From Prorocentrum cordatum (Eukaryota; Sar; Dinophyceae; Prorocentrales; Prorocentraceae), in contig CAUYUJ010020259.1 in NCBI GenBank assembly GCA_963575745.1, positions 288,230-352,229 of the forward strand: a stretch of 64,000 bases of DNA. Reading direction: 5' to 3'. Positions 20,571 through 31,169 of the stretch are shown piece by piece. The notes beneath the pieces are model-generated. The model did not search any database. It was not told the DNA's origin and saw nothing but the letters and a program-made list of their open reading frames with translations. A program made the translations under genes and the position numbers. Position 1 is the stretch's first letter. Each line of letters starts with the position of its first letter.

Positions 20571-20693
20571 TACGCCGGGGTGTGGCTTGCGATCCGCGTC
20601 ACTGGGGCACGGGGGGCACCGATTACGCCACCCTCGTCGGGCCTCCTCGGGGTGTGGCTGAGAATCTGGTCGAGGTCCTCGGCCGCCCCCCAG

Positions 20694-21231
20694 GGTGCGG
20701 GTTGCAAACCACAACCTGTGCAAGCCACACCCTTCGGAGTCGCCGATCCATGCTGGGAACGACCTGGTCGTGGCGACCGTGCACGACTTCAAGACCGCGG
20801 TGGGTGAGCACGCCAAGGGCAAGCTCCAGGAGTCCGTCTCTGAGGTCAACTCGGCAGCAGAGGGCGGGGGCTCGTCCGTTGGCGTCAAGGAGATCAAGCA
20901 CGAGGAGGTGGTGCCGTCCCAGAAGATGACCTCTGAGGGCGTGGAGGAGTTCGCGGCGACGCAGTTCGGCCTGCAGGCCATCACCTTCAAGGAGGGCACC
21001 GGTGAGCTCAGCGACGAGTCGGAGGCGCGCGTCCTCCGCGAGTTCGTCGAGCCTCTGAAGGCGGCCAAGGGCAAGGCAGGCTCTGGCGCCCAGTTCCTCT
21101 TCTGCATCTTCTACTCGACCACCGCCGGCGCCGACAACGTGAAGGAAGGCCTGATGCAGCAGCGCGGCGAGGGCCTGGAGAAGATCGTCACCAGGCACGC
21201 CGACGAGGTCCTCGGCTCCGGCAGCTACAAG
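20694..21231 (+). CDS. Exon of a possible OmpA-like domain protein
   Basis: The frame is clearly protein-like from 20755 (VVATVHDFKTAVGEHAKGKL). An acidic linker precedes ITFKEGTGELSDESEARVL, then FLFCIFYSTTAGADN and KEGLMQQRGEGLEKIV. The order (strand, helix with E-x3-L, strand, a D/N-rich loop, L-x2-R-x3-V helix) resembles the OmpA/MotB C-terminal fold, but identity is low and I am not certain. The exon ends at AAG|GTTCGA (21231/21232). The 5' limit could be the CAG at 20691-20693 or later. Confidence 0.5.
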
Positions 21232-21544
21232 GTTCGAGGCGTTGCGAAAAAGCTGGGGGGAAATGATCAGACCGCCTCTCGAGTCGTTCGCTGCGCCGTC
21301 GCCCTCCCTGGTCTCAGGGCTAGCGAAGGGTCGTGGGTGGGAAGGAGGGAAGGGGGGAAGGGGAGGGGGGGGTACGAAGACTGCCGCACACGGCTGGCGT
21401 TTCGGCCACGCTGCCCCGTGCGCCCTTGCACACCTGGCCGCTGCCAGCGCCTCCGGACCTGGGTCACCAGCCGCGTGCAGCTGATCCCCTGACTGCCCCC
21501 TCCCCTTGACTCCTCCCCTCTCCTTTTCCTGCCGCATCCGAGAG

Positions 21545-21676
21545 GTCGGTGGCAAGTTCGAGGGGTACGAGTCGGATCGCCTCGGCGCGATAGTTTACAA
21601 GGTCACCAAGGGGGGTCAGGAGGCCGCATGCTCCCCGCAGGACGCCCAGATCGCGGAGTCTGGCAAAGTTGGCTGA
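21545..21676 (+). CDS. Last exon of the OmpA-like candidate
   Basis: A pyrimidine-rich tract and AG precede 21545. Joining in phase to 21231 gives GSGSYK|VGGKFEGYESDRLG, then AIVYKVTKGGQEAACS and a stop TGA at 21674-21676. The DRLGAIVYK segment fits the last strand of an OmpA-like domain. The intron 21232-21544 has GT...AG ends. Confidence 0.5.
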   Translation, partial: VGGKFEGYESDRLGAIVYKVTKGGQEAACSPQDAQIAESGKVG

Positions 21677-21679
21677 GAG

Positions 21680-22725
21680 GCTGCGCACTACCCTCTGCCA
21701 GTTACTTTCGGCGCCGCTTCCTGTGGCCCTCGCACGGCAGAAGTTGCAGGGCTCTGCCGCAGACGTACTCCTCGTCCTCCTGCTCCCCACATCAAGGGTG
21801 GAAAAACCACCCGGGCCCCGGCAATTAGCGTTTACGCAGCGGCCCCGGGCGTTCACCGAACAGCCCTGCCCTGTTTGACTCATTCCTTGGGTGCGTCTGC
21901 TAGACGGCTCGGATTGTCAGGATGCTTGCTATGGGGGTGGATCTTCTGCAGTGGGGGCGGATTTTTGGCCCTCTGCTGCATGAGCAGCGACTGGGGCGGG
22001 GAAGGGGCCCAGGGGAGGAGGGCAGCGACCCCTAATCGCCCGCTCGTGTCGGATCGGGGCCTGGGAGCCCCAACATGGTCAGGGACGTGGGGGCCCCTCG
22101 GATGGCCCTCGCCGATCTATGGGCGACGTGCCGTCGATTCCAGGTCAGCAGCTCCCCTCCCGAGCCGGTCCCCCCGCTTCGGCTCGCGTCATCCCTGCTC
22201 CCGCCAGGCAGCCCCAGGATGCGAAGAGACCGCCCCAGGGCGTTTTGGAGCACTCCCAGGGCATTCAGACTGGCGAAGCGATTGGTGTTATGATGTTCAT
22301 CGGATGGTCGCGCTCGACCTCTCCCGTCTTCCTCCCAAGGAACAGAAAAACTCCCAGGGCATGCAGAGCGCCCTGGAACGGTCGCAGCTCCTTCCACAGT
22401 TCCTTTGAGCCCGCCGGCTTTCGCACGGGCGCTGGCCGAAGTTCTGGCCGATTCCCGCGAGATCGAGATCTGGCTGTCAGCGCTTGGGAGGAGCGGGAAA
22501 GGCCCTAAACCCTCGTTCCCAGCTCGCGCATGTCTGAACAAAGTCGACGTCGAGAGTTTTGGCCCACACGCACACGTGCTCGAGACGTCCTTGTCTGATT
22601 TTGCTCGTTTCGCGTCCTCGGCTTATCCGGCTCCTGCCCCTCCCTTCAGTCCTCGCTCGCGGGCCGTCGACGCGGGCTGCCTCCCGTCACACTTGGGGGA
22701 CGGCGTCGAGTGGGTCCTTCGCCGC
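21680..22725. other. No gene recognised
   Basis: Several short open frames, none with a domain. CTCCCAGGGCAT-type motifs repeat at 22254 and 22351. This is probably downstream non-coding DNA of the preceding gene. Confidence 0.5.
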
Positions 22726-22729
22726 TTGC

Positions 22730-22800
22730 GCGGCCGCCGCCGCAGCCGCCGCCGCCGCGGCCGCCGCCGCCACCGTCGCCGCCGCCACCGTCGTCGTCGT

Positions 22801-22848
<48 letters not shown>

Positions 22849-23055
22849 GGTGGTCGTCGTCGTCGTGGTCGTGGTCGTCGTCGTCGTCGTCGTTGTCGTC
22901 GTTGCCATCGTCTTCGTCGTCGTCGTCGTTATCGTCGTCGTCGTTCTCATCGTCGTCCTCGTCGTCATCGTCATCGTCGTCGTTCTCGTCGTCGTCGTCG
23001 TCGTTCTCGTCGTCGTCGTCGTTCTCGTCGTCGTCGCCGTCGTCCTCGTCGTAGC
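22730..23055. repeat. GCC then GTC trinucleotide array
   Basis: CGCCGC units change at about 22790 into GTCGTC units that run to 23055. The apparent Ala, Val, Ser and Arg homopolymers come from this. Confidence 0.95.
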
Positions 23056-23561
23056 CGTGGTCGTGGAATGATATGTGGACGCCCCCTCATAATTGGCCCC
23101 TGGACCTCTCGTGGATCGCGTTCTGACAAGGATCTCGAGTCGCATCCAGCCGCGGCGACGCCCCTCCCCCTGGAGGCTCAACAAAGGCGAGAAGCGTGAT
23201 TCATCCGCTCCTGCTGCTCCTCCTCCGCATCCTCGCTCTCACTTCTCACCCGAACGCTGGGACCTTGAGGAAGAACTCTGAGCTTTTCCAGGCCTTCCGA
23301 GAGATCCCTAGAGACATCTAAGACGCCTCTGAGATGTGTCTTTCCACCGCCCCACGACGCCTACCAAGACGGCCCAGAGGAACCCGAGATGTCCCAAAAC
23401 GGCTCGAATATTGCCCACCGCGACCACTAAGACGCTAGAACAGGTCAGGGGACCCTTTAGACGGCTCAAACAGGTATCGCAAGGCGCCAAAGGCGAGATT
23501 CGAAGATCGCCCGCAAAGGGCTGGGGGCGGAGGATGGGGCGGAGGAGGCGGAGGAGGTCCA

Positions 23562-24310
23562 GTGTAAACCCAGGACTTATCAGCGATGTTAGAATCTATC
23601 CTCCCTCCAAGATCCCTCTGCGCAGGCCCCTAAAAGGGGTCATTTCCACAGGGAATGTGCCTGTTGGGGGACAACCGTGTGTACATCTTGAAGCGTGCCA
23701 CAACACCCCTCTCAGGACTTCGACGCCACGAGTCAACCTGATTCGTACGTCTTGGCGAGCCTGAATCGTGCCAGGACGCCACTCCTGAGACTTCTACACC
23801 GCGAATTAACGTAACTGTTGCGCCCCGACTATCCTGACACGTTCCAAGCCACCGCTTCTAGACGTTAGCCACGAGAACCTGCACACTTCTGGTAAATTTT
23901 AAAACGAATGTGCGCGGCGCGAGAGCCACATTTTGAAAACGACCCGCTCCCAATCCGTGAAGCATTGGCAGTTTTTAAGCGAATGTGCGCGGCGCTATGG
24001 CGAGAGCCACATCTTGAAGACCACCCGCCTTCCACCAGTGAAACTCTTGCAAAGTGTTTAAAATGATTGTGCGCGGCGCTAAGGCGAGAGCCACATGTTG
24101 AAAACGAGCCGTCCTCAATCCGTGAAGCCCTTGCACATGTTTTGAACGAATTTGCGCGGCGCTAAGGCGAGAGCCACATTTTGACAAAGACCCGCCTTCA
24201 GTCCGTGAAGCCCGTGCGATGTTTGAAAACGAATGTGCGCGGCGCTATGGCGAATGCCACACTTTGAAAACCAAACGCCCTCCATCAGAGAAACAGTTAT
24301 CAGTTTTCCC
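23562..24310 (+). repeat. Composite repeat D, copy 2
   Basis: Same head and tail order as 16757-17610. The head is 23562-23850. Five tandem units of 75-85 bp at 23890-24300 share GAATGTGCGCGGCGC and GCGAGAGCCACAT. A short family E stretch on the opposite strand precedes it (23330-23480). Confidence 0.8.
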
Positions 24311-24419
24311 CACATGTTTCGTGGGTTTCTAGTTCTCTTCCCACCCGCGTCGCACCCGCGTCTTCCTCACCTCCCGCCTCCCCCTTTCTCCTTCTTCTTG
24401 TCGTTCTTCCCTTCACCCA

Positions 24420-24590
24420 CACGCAACACATGCTCTGCACGTGCATCAGACACGCGTCTACATGCAGCCGCACGCATGCACACACTCGCATACACAACAT
24501 ACACCATACAACGCTAGTGCACGCCTGGCGTGTTCATAGCATCATACACCCAATACGTATGCACAACATATTGGGCACCCACATGAGGCA
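24420..24590. repeat. CA/CG-rich ACACGCA-type low-complexity segment
   Basis: Irregular CACACGCA and CATACAC motifs. No gene. Confidence 0.6.
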
Positions 24591-24764
24591 CATGATGAAG
24601 CGCCTTTTTTGGGGGAGGGGGCCCCCTCTCTCCAGATGGGATTACCGGGAGGGGTCTCCCAGGAAACAGCCCTCGTGAGAAGGGAACACCGCTCCTCCAG
24701 CTGGGGAGTCTCTTGGGGCTGTCTTGGGCGCCTTTGGGGCCCTCTTCAGCCATCCCGAGGCCCT

Positions 24765-26493
24765 CTACTCACGGCTCCAGTGCCCCTTCTGCCCGCAAGT
24801 CCGGCAGCGGGATCTCTTCATGCGCTGCTCGATGGTGAGCTGTGGCTTCCGACGTGCTCGGTCGCCGCGATCGCCACGGCCTCTGTCTCCATTCGGCCTC
24901 GACGACGACGGGACCTTGTCCTTCGTCTTCCCCTTGCCACCGCTCTGGCGCCCGCCGAAGTACTCTCGGTCCGTCTTGGCGGCACGCTCGAGCTCCCTGT
25001 TTTCTTTCCAGGAGTGGGCCTCCGGCCCGCACTGCGAATATCTCCAGCGCGTTGTCGATCTGGTCTTCGTAGAGGTCGAGGTCCTCGAGCTCCTCTGGCA
25101 GTGCTGCCTGGTCCATCGCCTGGCTCTCCGTGTCGTCGGCCTGGTCCGAGGAGTCGTCCTCCGAAGCCTCACCACCGTCGAACCTACCCGAGGGGAAGGA
25201 TGAGGAGGAGGGTGGAGGCTGACTGGCGCCCGAGGCTCCCTCGCCGCCGCCTGGCTCTTCGGCGGGCTGGGCGAACATGGAGCCGGAGGGCGCTCGACCA
25301 GGCAGCAAACGTTCCGAGCCTGAGGCATCCATTTGTCGGAGTGCCCAGGCCACATTCTCGTAATCTAGCTTCCTTTGCGTCAACGTCCTCAAGTTCTGTT
25401 GACCCTGTGCCGTGAGTCCGGCCCCTTCCTCCAGGAGTAGTCCCTTGAGCTTCGACGAGAACCACATGTCGTGACCTTCTCTTTCCGTCAGCTGGGCCTC
25501 GCGCCAGATCAGGAACTGCACGAGGGTCTCCTTCTGCTCATGAGCTGCTTCGAACAGCGCTTTGCGCCCTGCTCTACGGAGATCATCTCCTTCGCGTTCT
25601 CCAGCCATGACGTCCATGCGCTGGAGTATCGCGGTCAGCCAGCCCGAGCCGACCAAGACATTCTCGGGAATATCCTCGAACTTTGCCTGGAAGCTCCATT
25701 CGAACATCTTGAGTAGCTTCTCAGCGCGGCGCCAGACTGCCACGTGCGTGTTCGTTTTCCATCTCTCTACTGCTCGCTGCCACTGTCTGTAGTGGGCCCA
25801 GCCGGGCCAAGACGGTGGGTCTGAGAAGTCGCCTCTGGCGCCGCCTCCGCCGTTACCGGACGCCCAGCCCTGCTGCCAGTCGGAGGCTCCCCCGCCTCCG
25901 CGCCAGCTTCCCCGGGCCAGCTCGCCGCTCGGCTCGGCGTCGCCCTTGCTCCTGCTGCCTTGCCAGCCCTCGCCTGCGCACCAGCGCCGGCTGGAGAAGG
26001 AGGGTCACTCCTCCCATGTTCGGGGGAGCGTAAGACCCGGGTTTGCAGGGACTCGGGTTCGCCATCGTTTTTTGACGACCGCGCCTCGGATTTTGACGAG
26101 GAGGAGTTTCGTGGGATGTCTGCAGCGGGAGGCCTCGTCAAAATGCAGGCTCGGCCTCGTCATTTTTTTGACGACCTCGTCGGGGATTTCCGAGTCCCCC
26201 GTGCCCGGGTCGTACGTCTCCCCGAATGTGTCCCAGCCGTTGGGCTCGGTGGCTACCGCCTTGGTCTGAGAATCCTGCTGCCAAGGGTCTGGGATCGCGC
26301 CCGCCGCGGGCGCCTCTGCTCTGCTGGTCGCGCCAAGAGTCTCCCTGACTGCACCGGCGATCCAGCCGCGCAGCTGCTCCGCAATGACGCCCGCTGCCGT
26401 CTGTGCTCGCGCGAGCTCCGACTCGCGCTCCTCCTGACCGGCAGCACTGGGCTCTGTTTTTTCCTCCTCTCCTGCCATGCCGTGGAATGCCAC
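24765..26493 (-). pseudogene. copia-like gag, frameshifted, ends at zinc knuckle
   Basis: Starts at 26493 (MAFHGMAGEEEKTEPSAAGQ). The central helical capsid-like part reads YRQWQRAVERWKTNTHVAVW then RRAEKLLKMFEWSFQAKFED (about 25810-25700), a dinoflagellate copia gag pattern. An acidic linker is followed by a basic region and CRTCGQKGHWSRE (24806-24768). The fourth Cys of this CX2CX4HX4C knuckle is replaced by a TAG stop at 24765-24767. Frame changes lie near 26050-25800 and near 25035. Gag packages the element RNA; this copy is non-functional. Confidence 0.7.
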
Positions 26494-26590
26494 GCCAGTC
26501 GGACCTGAAGCGAGGTCCGCGCCCGGAGCTCCAGAGGGACGGAGCCGCGCCTAGAAGCGCCGCCGCCTGTCCCCCACTGGCCGCCCGGCG

Positions 26591-26611
26591 GGGAACCCCG
26601 CTCCGCTACCA
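26591..26611 (-). promoter_or_regulatory. tRNA-iMet primer-binding site
   Basis: The - strand reads TGGTAGCGGAGCGGGGTTCC. It closely resembles the complement of a eukaryotic initiator tRNA-Met 3' end (TGGTAGCAGAG...GGTTTC). Its position 2 nt after the CA of the putative LTR fits copia-type elements. Confidence 0.6.
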
Positions 26612-26613
26612 AC

Positions 26614-26724
26614 TGTGGCGGTAACCTCCTTTCCAAAAGGGTTTTGTTGGCTTGAGCCACAACACGACACGAGCATCTCTCTCGCTGCTGGACCTGTCAA
26701 TCGAACAATTCGCATGCTGCCACA
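26614..26724 (-). repeat. Putative 111-bp LTR
   Basis: On the - strand it begins TGTGGCAGCATG and ends TTACCGCCACA: TG...CA termini within an 8-bp imperfect inverted repeat. It stops 2 nt before the primer-binding site. Only one copy is in the window, so the outer limit is inferred from the termini alone. Confidence 0.5.
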
Positions 26725-26762
26725 AGGATCCCCGTCCTGGGCCAGGCGGTCCCGCCCTTCCT

Positions 26763-26810
26763 GGTGCGTGTGATGATGCTGATGCTGATACTGATGCTGC
26801 TGCTGCTGTT

Positions 26811-26841
<31 letters not shown>

Positions 26842-26938
26842 CTGATGATGATGCTGATGCTGATGCTGATGCTGATGCTGATGCTGATGATGATGCTGAT
26901 GATGATGCTGATGCTGATGCTGATGCTGATGCTGATGC

Positions 26939-26982
<44 letters not shown>

Positions 26983-27124
26983 CTGATGCTGATGCTGATG
27001 CTGATGCTGATGCTGATGAGGATGGTGCTGCTGCTGATGCTGATGCTGATGCTGATGCTGCTGATGATGATGAGGAGGAGGATGAGGATGAGGATGAGGA
27101 GGAGGAATAAAATGAGGATGATGC

Positions 27125-27219
<95 letters not shown>

Positions 27220-27280
27220 CTGATGATGATGATGATGATGATGATGAGGAGGAGGAGGAGGAGGAGGAGGAGGAGGAGGA
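26763..27280. repeat. GATGCT hexamer / GAT / GGA compound array
   Basis: About 515 bp. TGATGC-rich at 26770-27065, GAGGAT at 27070-27110, an uninterrupted ATG/GAT run at 27125-27248, then GGA to 27280. It ends about 145 bp upstream of the QSOX start codon. Confidence 0.95.
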
Positions 27281-27425
27281 GGCAAGGGTTGCAGGGGGAG
27301 GGGCACCAGACCCCGATCGAGTGCACCTCTGGCTCGCTGGGCGTCCTCGGTGCCTACCTCCTCCCGCCGCACAGCCTCTCTGTCCCGAGGCTGTTTTGGG
27401 CCGCGCCCCCCCCCCGAATGTAGCC

Positions 27426-28001
27426 ATGGTCGCTCCCGGGCGCGCTGCACTGGCCGCCCTCTTGGCGGCGCGCCCGCTCCTGGCCTCGGCTGCTCGCCTG
27501 GGTGCCGCGGGCGGTAGGGAGCCGGCCGCGTCGTGGTTCGAGTCTCTCACCGCGTTCAACTTCCCGCACGTCTACTCGCTCGCCCTGACCAGGGAGAATC
27601 TTAAGTCCGAGCTGCAGAGGTACTCGTCCGAGTTCGCGCTCGTGGAGCTCTACATGCCCTGGTGCCCCCACTGCCAGCACTTCGCGCCCGAGATGGAGAG
27701 GATAGGCCTCGCCATCAGCCAGTACGGCCAGACGGGCCAGCGTAACATTACCTTCTCTGCGACGGCGGCCTTCCAGAAGCCTCCCTTCAAGAAGGATCCG
27801 CTGCTTGTCACCGGCACAGTGGACTGCATGCGCTCCGCGGCCCTGTGTAACGCCTTCGGCAGCGCTGGCTTCCCGAGGCTGATGTGGGGCCGCCGCGAGG
27901 ACTGGGTAGCTGGGCGCATGGGGAAGATACATTTGCGCTGCCGCGTCCAGCCGCCACCGCACCTGGGCAAGAGAGAGGCGCTGCAGCGCTGGGCAAGGTA
28001 C
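27426..28001 (+). CDS. QSOX: Quiescin sulfhydryl oxidase (QSOX), exon 1: signal peptide and thioredoxin domain
   Basis: QSOX enzymes oxidise thiols to disulfides in the secretory pathway, passing electrons from a thioredoxin CXXC through an Erv/ALR FAD site to O2. This exon has a signal peptide (Met1 to about Ala22) and a thioredoxin domain with active-site WCPHC (Cys80, Cys83). The preceding strand is ALVELYMPW, followed by TGTVDCMRSAALCNAFGSAG and FPRLMWG with the cis-Pro loop. The Met at 27426 (AGCCATGG) is chosen because the hydrophobic leader follows directly. Two GT donors are possible: CAAG|GTACGT after 27997, or TAC|GTAGCA after 28001. The latter leaves phase 0, which matches exon 2. 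Confidence 0.85.
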
Positions 28002-28189
28002 GTAGCAACGCTGCAGCGTGGCGAGGCGGCGGTGGCGTCCCATGATTGTCGCGACGCCTCGGGTGGGGCCTTTGTGCGGTGAAGAACTTTGGCTTAGCGC
28101 GTCGCACCGCGAGTGCTGGCCCAGCAAGCAGGGCATCGCGTGTCGTGAGGGCCGCCGCCGCGACACGCTAAGCAACAGTTCCTGACCGT

Positions 28190-28380
28190 AGGGCTTCTTG
28201 GCGGTTTCTTGGGGGCCTCTCGTGAGGCCTCTGGGGCTCTTGGGGTCCCTGGTCGGGAAATATTTTGCTCTTGTGTGCGTCCTCGAGCCCTCTAGCAGGG
28301 TCTCGGGATCGTCTTGGGCTTGCCTTTGGGCCGCCTTGGGCCAGTCTTGGATCATCTCGGGGCTGTCTTGGTCTGGCCGT
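28190..28380 (+). repeat. Family E array
   Basis: GGGGCCTCT...CTTGGG-type units, as at 13.2 and 19.6 kb. Confidence 0.7.
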
Positions 28381-28569
28381 ACTGCCGTAGGGCATCATGC
28401 TGTGGAGCCTGGAAGCAGTTCCAGGGAATCTCCGAGACCAGGTTGGCACTGGTGGATGTGGATGTGGGCTGCTGGGGAGCCTGCCTTCTGCCCCCGGCCT
28501 GGCCCCGTACCATCTTCGGGGGGCCTCGCCTGTCCCGAAAATTGGTGTCTTTTCTTGTGCCCGACGTGG

Positions 28570-28690
28570 GCTCGATGCGGACTCGACGCAGATTTGGCGG
28601 GGATCCGGCGCGGATCCGACACGGATTCCACACGGATCCGACGAGTCCGACATGGACTCGACACGGATTCGACGCGGATAGGGCCGCGAC
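28570..28690. repeat. CGGATCCGACA-type minisatellite
   Basis: About ten 11-13 bp units such as CACGGATCCGACG, GACTCGACACGG and GATTCGACGCGG. No coding meaning evident. Confidence 0.75.
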
Positions 28691-28859
28691 GGGGCAGACA
28701 AGGGCCTCTGGGGATGCCACATGAACCTGGACCCCGTCCCCCGACCCGAGGGGCGAGAAGAAGGGGGTGCTCCGCGGCGAGACGGGGGGCGGGAAGCCCC
28801 CCGAGGGGGAGCCCACTTCCATGTCCCACCACAGCGGACCTCCCCCCCCCCCCAGAGAA

Positions 28860-28965
28860 ACGCTCCTCCTCCTCGTCGTCCTCCTCCTCCTCCTCCTCCT
28901 CCCTCTTCTCCTCCATTCCCTCCTCCCCCTCCTCCTCCTCTTCCTCTTCCTCCGCCCCACCCCGT
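28860..28965. repeat. (CTC)n array
   Basis: CTC/TCC units on a pyrimidine strand inside the QSOX intron. Confidence 0.9.
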
Positions 28966-29159
28966 CTCCCCCCGTTCCGACAGCGGAGTCGAGGGAGGGA
29001 AACACGGAAACGAGAGGAAGGCGAACTGCACCAGTACGCGCACACTTTTCGCGTCAGCGACTCAATGGGACCCAGTCGAGCGGTCCAAATTCAGGTTACC
29101 CAGCTGACACGAGACGATATGCCACAGAGACTCCCAGAGCACCAACGGTCGTGAGTGAA

Positions 29160-30300
29160 GAGGCACGTGACTGAACCCAAGTAAATTCGGCCGCCCAATC
29201 GCGGAAAACAATATGCGCAGACGGTCAAGTCGCAAAGACCCTGAACACACATTGCATGTTAGCTGCCTGATGAGGCACCAACTGGGCCAGATGCAGAAGT
29301 CAGATGCAGCTGGCGGCGATTAAGTCACTGAGACCTGGTGGGGACAGCCGGTCGTAAGTGATGAGGCACGGGCCTCGTACACGCACGCACACACACACAC
29401 GCGCACACATTCACCCACATGCGGCAGCACACCACGCAAGATACGAGCGGCAGACGTGGCACGCGGCATGTACGCCCACACACAGACACGCAAACGTCGT
29501 GGCTCGCTTGACCCGTCAAGACACCACGATGCGCCATTCTCTGAGAGACATCGCCCCGCCTGCCCCCGCAGGTCGAACATAGGTAGCAAGGCGTCTTGTC
29601 GACAGGGCACAAAGGCCTCCACAATGCAGCACAATGCAGTATTTCAGCGCAGGGTGGGGCGATTCGAGTGCGACCCCGTGACGACTGGCAGGTGCGCTGA
29701 CGTCTCGGTGCCCCCGGGCTTCCCCCCCCGACCCTCCTCTCCACCGCGGACATTTGACCGCTACCGCCGCTGTGATCCCATCTTTGGAGGTTTTTTTTTC
29801 AGTTGGCGGATCCAACACAAATGTGAAGACCACGTATGCGTATTGGAACATCTGTTGCACGCCATCGCCTTCAGCTGCGATTGGGCCGTGGATGCAGGAC
29901 AGGTGGGCGTTGCCGCATGAGGCAGCGAGAACAGCAACCTGGTGTTACAAACGGTACGGACAGCATATGATACAGCACATGTATCTAGTCCTATGTGCTC
30001 GAGTTCTACGTTGAGGCTCTTCGCCCCGGCTCCCGAGCCACGTGCTTAAGGGTTCAGACCAGGGTCTGGTTGTGCATATGACGGCGTTGTGGGCACCGTA
30101 CGTGGTAGGGGCTCGCAGGCAGGGTTTTCTGGCCGCAGTAGTGGATATGGATATTTCTTGGGGGTCTTCCCTTCGTTTTCATCCATGTCCACTGCTGGCT
30201 GCTTGGGTGGGCTTGCCTGTGAGAACTCGCGCCCTGGCCTGGCGTTCTGGCTCGTTGGGCGGCCCCTCAGATGGTCTGCGGCGTCGCGGGCGTGGGGCAA
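29160..30300. other. Intron DNA, no gene seen; CA-rich at 29375-29500
   Basis: Mixed-composition DNA with an ACACGCAC low-complexity stretch. The short open frames have no recognisable motifs. Confidence 0.55.
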
Positions 30301-30304
30301 ATGA

Positions 30305-30505
30305 TCGAAGGATTGCAAAAAAACGAAGGATTGCAAAAAAACGAAGGATTGCAAAAAAAAACGAAGGATTGCAAAAAAGCGAAGGATTGCAAAAAACGAA
30401 GGATTGCAAAAAAACGAAGGATTGCAACAAAAACGAAGGATTTTGCAATCCTTCGTTCTTTTTGCAATCCTTTTTTTGCAATCCTTCGTTGCAATCCTTC
30501 GTTCA
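30305..30505. repeat. CGAAGGATTGCAAAAAA direct repeats folding onto inverted copies
   Basis: Eight direct copies of an 18-bp unit (CGAAGGATTGCAAAAAAA, A-run length varies) at 30306-30444 are followed at once by about four inverted copies (GCAATCCTTCGTT) to 30504. A stem of about 60 bp can form, with surplus direct copies left over. Confidence 0.9.
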
Positions 30506-30726
30506 AGCGGCGCACCCATCTCAAAACGAGGCCGTTCGAAGGCATTGCCGAGGTCGTCAGGCTCGGCGGCTCCGAACCGCAGCGGTCGCGGTGCACTCGG
30601 GCACAGCCACCCCGCTGCTGGGGGCCTCCGCCTTGGGAATGCGGACGAGGGGGCTGCTGCTCGGCCACGTCTTGCCGGCCCTGGGGCTTTTAACCGCTCC
30701 GGTCGTCTCGCACAGCAGGGGACAAG

Positions 30727-30932
30727 CAGTCCTGCTGCTCGGGGAGGCCGGATGTGGCCTTCTTCCCTTGCCCCCCGCTCCATGCCAGGCAGCCCGAGAA
30801 CTGAAAGAGGTTGGGAGAGCACGCCCGTCAGTCCTGCTGCTCGGGGAGGCTGGATAGGGCATCCTTCCCTCGCCCCACGCTCCATGCCAGGCAGCCCGAG
30901 AACTTAAAGGAGGTTGGGAGAGCACGCCCGTT
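30727..30932. repeat. Tandem duplication, 102-bp unit
   Basis: Two copies, from about 30728 and 30830, each holding GTCCTGCTGCTCGGGGAGG, CTCCATGCCAGGCAGCCCG and GGTTGGGAGAGCACGCCCGT, with about 10 differences. Confidence 0.85.
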
Positions 30933-31169
30933 GGCAACACACTACGCCAGACATTATAAAACCAAATTGGCACACACTGTCCGAACAAAAAAGCTGGCAG
31001 ACACCATGCTCTGCCGCAGTTTCGCTGGAGGAGCCGAAGAGACCCAACGTTTTGATTTCTATTCGGTTTTATAAAGGTGGTGGCATTCTCGCCCCTTCAC
31101 GCATCATCCTGTGTAAGTCCGCCGAGGAGGTCTCTAAGACAGACGCTCTCTGGGAGGGCCCGTCGACGG

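Larger units (their letters stand above)
24720..26724 (-). mobile_element. Truncated copia-like LTR retroelement (5' LTR, PBS, gag)
   Basis: Read on the - strand: a putative LTR (26724-26614), a primer-binding site (26611-26591), a leader of about 100 nt, and a decayed gag ending at a CCHC knuckle (24765). Protease, integrase, RT and a second LTR are absent. Past the knuckle the sequence passes into a family E array, so the element was truncated or rearranged there. Confidence 0.65.

Noticed and set aside
27538-27550. GGTTCGAGTCT as a tRNA B-box
   Set aside because: It lies inside the QSOX coding exon and no cloverleaf can be built around it. I found no convincing tRNA or rRNA gene in the window.
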